A stretch of DNA of 7,357 nucleotides from Deltaproteobacteria bacterium. GTDB lineage: Bacteria; Myxococcota_A; UBA9160; UBA4427. Positions 4,758 to 7,357 of the stretch are shown piece by piece. The stretch lies in assembly GCA_011051925.1 (NCBI GenBank), contig DRKE01000223.1:1-7357 (forward strand), written 5' to 3'. The first letter of the stretch is position 1. Each line of letters starts with the position of its first letter. A program made the position numbers and the translations under genes. The notes beneath the pieces were generated by a model, which saw only the letters and a list, made by a program, of their open reading frames with translations, was not told where the DNA came from and did not search any database.

Positions 4758-6161
4758 ATGGGGGACGACGGAATCCCCGTGGATCGTCGATGGGGAGCGA
4801 GCTTGCTGAACGACCCGGACCCGAAGGAGACAGGACAGACCAGCGTGGCGAAGAGCGCGGAAGGGCCGGCCGGCCCGGCAGGATCGGAGACGGAATCCCG
4901 CAAACCGCTCGTATGGCTCTTGATGGGCAACCGGGCCGGGGACAATTCGCAGGTCCTCGGCCTCGGCGAGGCCCTCGGCTGGCCACTCGTCGAAAAGCAT
5001 TTCGTCCACACGCCCTGGGAAAAGCTCGTGAACCTTCCCTTTGGTGCCCATCTGCTGGGCGTGGTTCGCGAACGTTCGAGCCGCCTCGAAGCGCCCTGGC
5101 CGGATCTGGTCATTTCCGCGGGACGCAAGAACGAACCGATCGCGCGATACATCCGGAAGAAGGCCGACCGACCCGTTCGCCTGATCCACGTCGGTCGACC
5201 CTGGGCACGGCTCGAGACCTGGGATCTCGTCATCACGACTCCCCAATATCGTCTGCCCGACGAACCGAACGTCCTGCATAACGATACGCCCCTCCATCGC
5301 GTGACACGCGAGCGGCTCGACGTCGCGGCGGAAGCCTGGCGGGAGCGTGTGGCCCATCTCCCGAGACCCCTGATCGCGATCCTCGCCGGTGGCAATTCGG
5401 GCCCCTATCCCTTTGATCGTGCGTCGGGCGAACGCCTGGCCCGGGAGGCCGATCGACTGGCGGAAGAATTCGGCGGGTCGATCCTCGCGACGACCAGCGC
5501 GCGCACCCTGGACGAGACGACCGACGCGCTCTTCTCGGGAATCCGGTCTCCTTCGATCCTCTATCGCTGGAAGAAGGACGACCCGGACAATCCCTTCTTC
5601 GCTTTCCTCGGCCTGGCCGATCGCGTGATCGTGACCGCCGACAGTGTGTCGATGATGACGGAAGCCTGTGCGACGGGAAGGCCGGTCTACCTCTTCGATA
5701 CCGGCGAGGGGCGCACTTCGATGAAGGACAACCCCTGGCTCGACGGAAGATCCGACGTCGACCGCGATTCATCGGACCCTCTGCCATCGAAGCACGCCGA
5801 TTCCAACCGGGCGACGGGGCGATCCGATGCCCGGACCACAGGTCCCCGTGGCTTCAATCGCTGGCATCTGAAGGCCCACATCTATCGGGCGACGATGCGA
5901 CTGGGCCCCCAGCGGCTCACACGGGACATCCGGATCGTGCAGAAGCTGTTGATCGATTCGAAACGCGCCGTCTGGCTGGGGGACGGTCATCCGAACGAAG
6001 CGCCGAAGCCTCTCGAAGACATGCGCCGTGCCGTGGCCCGGGTCCGTCAGCTCTTCGAGACGGATCCCGTTTCCGACCTCGGAGCGGCCGCTCTGCCGAA
6101 AGACCCGGACAGGCAGCCCGCCTCGGGCGGAAGCGGCGAGGTCGCCTCAGGCCGCGAGTGA
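4758..6161 (+). CDS. ELM1-family protein (COG3660/DUF1022), putative glycosyltransferase-like enzyme
   Basis: A 467-residue protein of the ELM1 family, named after a plant mitochondrial-fission factor; bacterial members are uncharacterised and have a GT-B glycosyltransferase look. Visible family blocks are MGNRAGDNSQVLGLGEALG (56-74), DLVISAGRKNEPIARYIRK (116-134), LVITTPQYRLPDEPNVLHND (157-176), IAILAGGNSGPYPFD (206-220), ILATTSART (242-250) and VTADSVSMMTEACATGRPVY (292-311). The last block resembles the nucleotide-sugar-binding region of GT-B enzymes. Residues 1-50 and about 440-467 are low-complexity tails, and about 329-366 is a polar insertion. There is no signal peptide or membrane helix. 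The start is uncertain. The ATG at 4758 has no clear ribosome-binding site, whereas an in-frame TTG at 4803 (residue 16) has GGGGAG 5 nt upstream (4792-4797) and may be the true start; both lie before the conserved domain. The position behind lptFG suggests a job in LPS or surface-glycan assembly. The 3' end overlaps the convergent gene by 15 nt. Confidence 0.87.
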   Translation: MGDDGIPVDRRWGASLLNDPDPKETGQTSVAKSAEGPAGPAGSETESRKPLVWLLMGNRAGDNSQVLGLGEALGWPLVEKHFVHTPWEKLVNLPFGAHLLGVVRERSSRLEAPWPDLVISAGRKNEPIARYIRKKADRPVRLIHVGRPWARLETWDLVITTPQYRLPDEPNVLHNDTPLHRVTRERLDVAAEAWRERVAHLPRPLIAILAGGNSGPYPFDRASGERLAREADRLAEEFGGSILATTSARTLDETTDALFSGIRSPSILYRWKKDDPDNPFFAFLGLADRVIVTADSVSMMTEACATGRPVYLFDTGEGRTSMKDNPWLDGRSDVDRDSSDPLPSKHADSNRATGRSDARTTGPRGFNRWHLKAHIYRATMRLGPQRLTRDIRIVQKLLIDSKRAVWLGDGHPNEAPKPLEDMRRAVARVRQLFETDPVSDLGAAALPKDPDRQPASGGSGEVASGRE

Positions 6162-7079
6162 TCCGACGCGATCGAGGACTTCGAAGGCATCGTGCCGGAC
6201 ATGGTTCCTCGCCATCTCCTGGCGGATGAAATCCTCACTGACGATCCCCTTCTCGACACATTCTCGGAGCAATCCGAAGAAGAACGCCTCCTGCCTCGGA
6301 TCCGGATGCGGTTTGTAGTCCGGAACGAAGGCGTAGTCGCCGAAGAACCGACGGCGAGCCCGCAGCACCCAGCGGATCGGCGGAAAGATCCGGTACTTCT
6401 CCGCGGGGATGTAGTCCGCGGGCAGCCCGGCCTTCCAGGGCTGGGTCTTGCGCTTCGTGTTGTGGATGAGCTTCGTCCGGTCGGTCAGTCGGTCGAAATC
6501 GTTCCACTCGTTCTCGAAGATCCCGATCCGGGACCGGTCCTCGTTCTTGAGTCCGATCCAATCGGCGTAGTCGAGCGTTCGTTCGAAGAGCTGATCGAAT
6601 TGATCTCGACAGCGCCAATGGGTCAGCTGCGCACAGTCGAGAAGCATGACGCTCGTCGCCAGGACCCCCTCGAGACGCTTCGCCCCGGACCGGGGTCGGC
6701 ACATGATCGCCTTGCCCTGCATGTCCCGTTCGAGCAGCTCCATCACGTCACCGACCGCGAAGACGTCGGGATCGGTCACGACCGCGCGACCCCGGTATCC
6801 CATCAGCTCCGGCGGCATGAAACGAAGCGGCGTGAACGACTGGAGGTCGTCGTTCCGCCAGACTCGGGACGCGCCATCGCGCAGGTATTCCCGCCCCTCG
6901 TAGTCCTTGAAGAAGGCGTGATTCGCGTGCTCGATCAGATGCACGTCGAAATCCTCTGGACGCTTCGAGTTCCGCTTCATGGAATAGCGGGACACGATCG
7001 CGCCGAGCATCTGCCGGTGGTTGGTATGGATGAAGACGGTGGGCCTGTCGCTCGATACCGTCGTCTCTTCGGACATCAT
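6147..7079 (-). CDS. Putative GT-A-fold glycosyltransferase, conserved uncharacterised family
   Basis: A 310-residue, probably cytosolic protein with no signal peptide or membrane helix. The N-terminal strand PTVFIHTNHRQMLGAIVSRY (13-32) followed by DVHLIEH (45-51) looks like the nucleotide-binding start of a nucleotide-diphospho-sugar transferase. GRAVVTDPDVFAVGDVMELL (97-116) contains a D-P-D (103-105) at the end of a hydrophobic strand, the position and context of the metal-binding DxD of GT-A enzymes such as the GT8 group. Further apparently conserved blocks are SVMLLDCAQLTHWR (143-156), TKLIHNTKRKTQPWKAGLP (202-220, His206 a plausible metal or phosphate ligand) and PHPDPRQEAFFFGLLREC (257-274). 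Sugar donor and acceptor are unknown. Tandem ATG codons stand at 7079 and 7076. AGGAGG (plus-strand 7089-7094) lies 9 nt before the first and 12 nt before the second, so 7079 is preferred. It is convergent with the ELM1 gene. I infer the glycosyltransferase role from motif placement rather than a family match. Confidence 0.82.
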   Translation of the reverse strand: MMSEETTVSSDRPTVFIHTNHRQMLGAIVSRYSMKRNSKRPEDFDVHLIEHANHAFFKDYEGREYLRDGASRVWRNDDLQSFTPLRFMPPELMGYRGRAVVTDPDVFAVGDVMELLERDMQGKAIMCRPRSGAKRLEGVLATSVMLLDCAQLTHWRCRDQFDQLFERTLDYADWIGLKNEDRSRIGIFENEWNDFDRLTDRTKLIHNTKRKTQPWKAGLPADYIPAEKYRIFPPIRWVLRARRRFFGDYAFVPDYKPHPDPRQEAFFFGLLRECVEKGIVSEDFIRQEMARNHVRHDAFEVLDRVGSLAA

Positions 7080-7252
7080 CGTCCCCTTCCTCCTGCCATG
7101 CTTCCGCTCCGGCGACCGACCGGGCCTCCCCTCGGCTGCGAAGCGTCCGAAAGGCTATCACAGGCCCCGGAGGGTTCGCGTGATGGCCGCCCCGGCCCCG
7201 CGATCCGGATGGCGCGACGCATCCTGAAGGGCATCCCGGCGGCCTCGGATCT
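7080..7252. promoter_or_regulatory. Leader/intergenic region of the putative glycosyltransferase gene
   Basis: 173 nt without a credible gene, between the stop of the edge gene and the glycosyltransferase start. It includes the strong minus-strand ribosome-binding site AGGAGG (plus-strand 7089-7094). Short inverted repeats occur (GGGCCT 7122-7127 with AGGCCC 7162-7167; GGATG/CATCC within 7207-7224), but none is followed by a T-run. The length leaves room for a separate promoter. TGTGATAG on the minus strand (7155-7162) is also found upstream of the sulfotransferase. Confidence 0.45.
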
Positions 7253-7357
7253 TCAACCGGCCTTCTCGGATTCCGGTGACAGCAACGCGCGAACACGCCC
7301 GGCCACCCGGTCGAGATCGTGATCGACGAAGGGCGGCGGAACGACCCATTCCTGCCC
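7253..7357 (-). CDS. C-terminal end of an unidentified protein (cut by right edge)
   Basis: The last 34 codons and a TGA stop (plus-strand TCA at 7253-7255). The visible sequence begins GQEWVVPPPFVDHDLDRVAG and ends RALLSPESEKAG. Codons end mostly in G or C, as in the neighbouring genes, and the composition (a hydrophobic Pro-rich strand followed by an amphipathic helix) looks like a real protein end. The pattern VVPPPFV then a D/L helix recalls the C-termini of PLP-dependent aminotransferases (class III), but 34 residues are too few to assign a family. It is in the same direction as the glycosyltransferase gene, 173 nt upstream. Confidence 0.6.
   Translation of the reverse strand, partial: GQEWVVPPPFVDHDLDRVAGRVRALLSPESEKAG

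Noticed and set aside
6192..7322. A 376-codon plus-strand frame opposite the putative glycosyltransferase
   Set aside because: It runs through the intergenic region and two opposite-strand genes and shows no domain features.
7158..7349. A 63-codon minus-strand frame at the right edge
   Set aside because: It overlaps, in another frame, the better-supported C-terminal end at 7253-7357 and consists mostly of Arg, Gly and Ala.

Overview
This window is GC-rich DNA with tightly packed genes. It carries parts of a Gram-negative envelope biogenesis machine (lipopolysaccharide transport permeases), so the host is a diderm bacterium. The single-polypeptide LptF-LptG permease, together with an ELM1-family protein, a PAPS-type sulfotransferase and strongly G/C-ending codons, would fit an environmental deltaproteobacterial-type lineage (Myxococcota, Binatota or similar). 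That placement is inference; there is no rRNA or other phylogenetic marker here.

Left block (about 1-2211, all minus strand) reads as one operon. Its order is sulfotransferase, a small conserved protein with a WGSL motif, a VOC/glyoxalase-fold protein, and a TetR-family regulator cut by the window's left edge. Gaps are 8 nt and 33 nt, followed by a 4-nt ATGA overlap, so the regulator is probably translationally coupled to the VOC gene and may control the operon. The substrate of the sulfotransferase and the role of the VOC protein cannot be read from sequence.

A 174-nt divergent intergenic region (2212-2385) separates this operon from the right-hand plus-strand pair. It holds both ribosome-binding sites and a perfect 15-bp odd-centred palindrome that could be an operator.

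Centre block (2386-6161, plus strand): a 761-residue LptF-LptG fusion is followed 86 nt later by an ELM1-family (COG3660/DUF1022) putative glycosyltransferase-like protein. Together they suggest lipopolysaccharide or outer-surface glycan assembly and export. No lptA, lptB or lptC gene is visible in the window.

Right block (6147-7357, minus strand): a conserved protein of about 310 residues that looks like a GT-A-type glycosyltransferase is convergent with the ELM1 gene, and their 3' ends overlap by 15 nt. Upstream of it, across a 173-nt gap, is the last 34 codons of another minus-strand gene cut by the right edge. I saw no RNA gene, insertion sequence, CRISPR array or convincing intrinsic terminator. 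The most notable item is the LptF-LptG fusion; nothing here amounts to a wholly new system.
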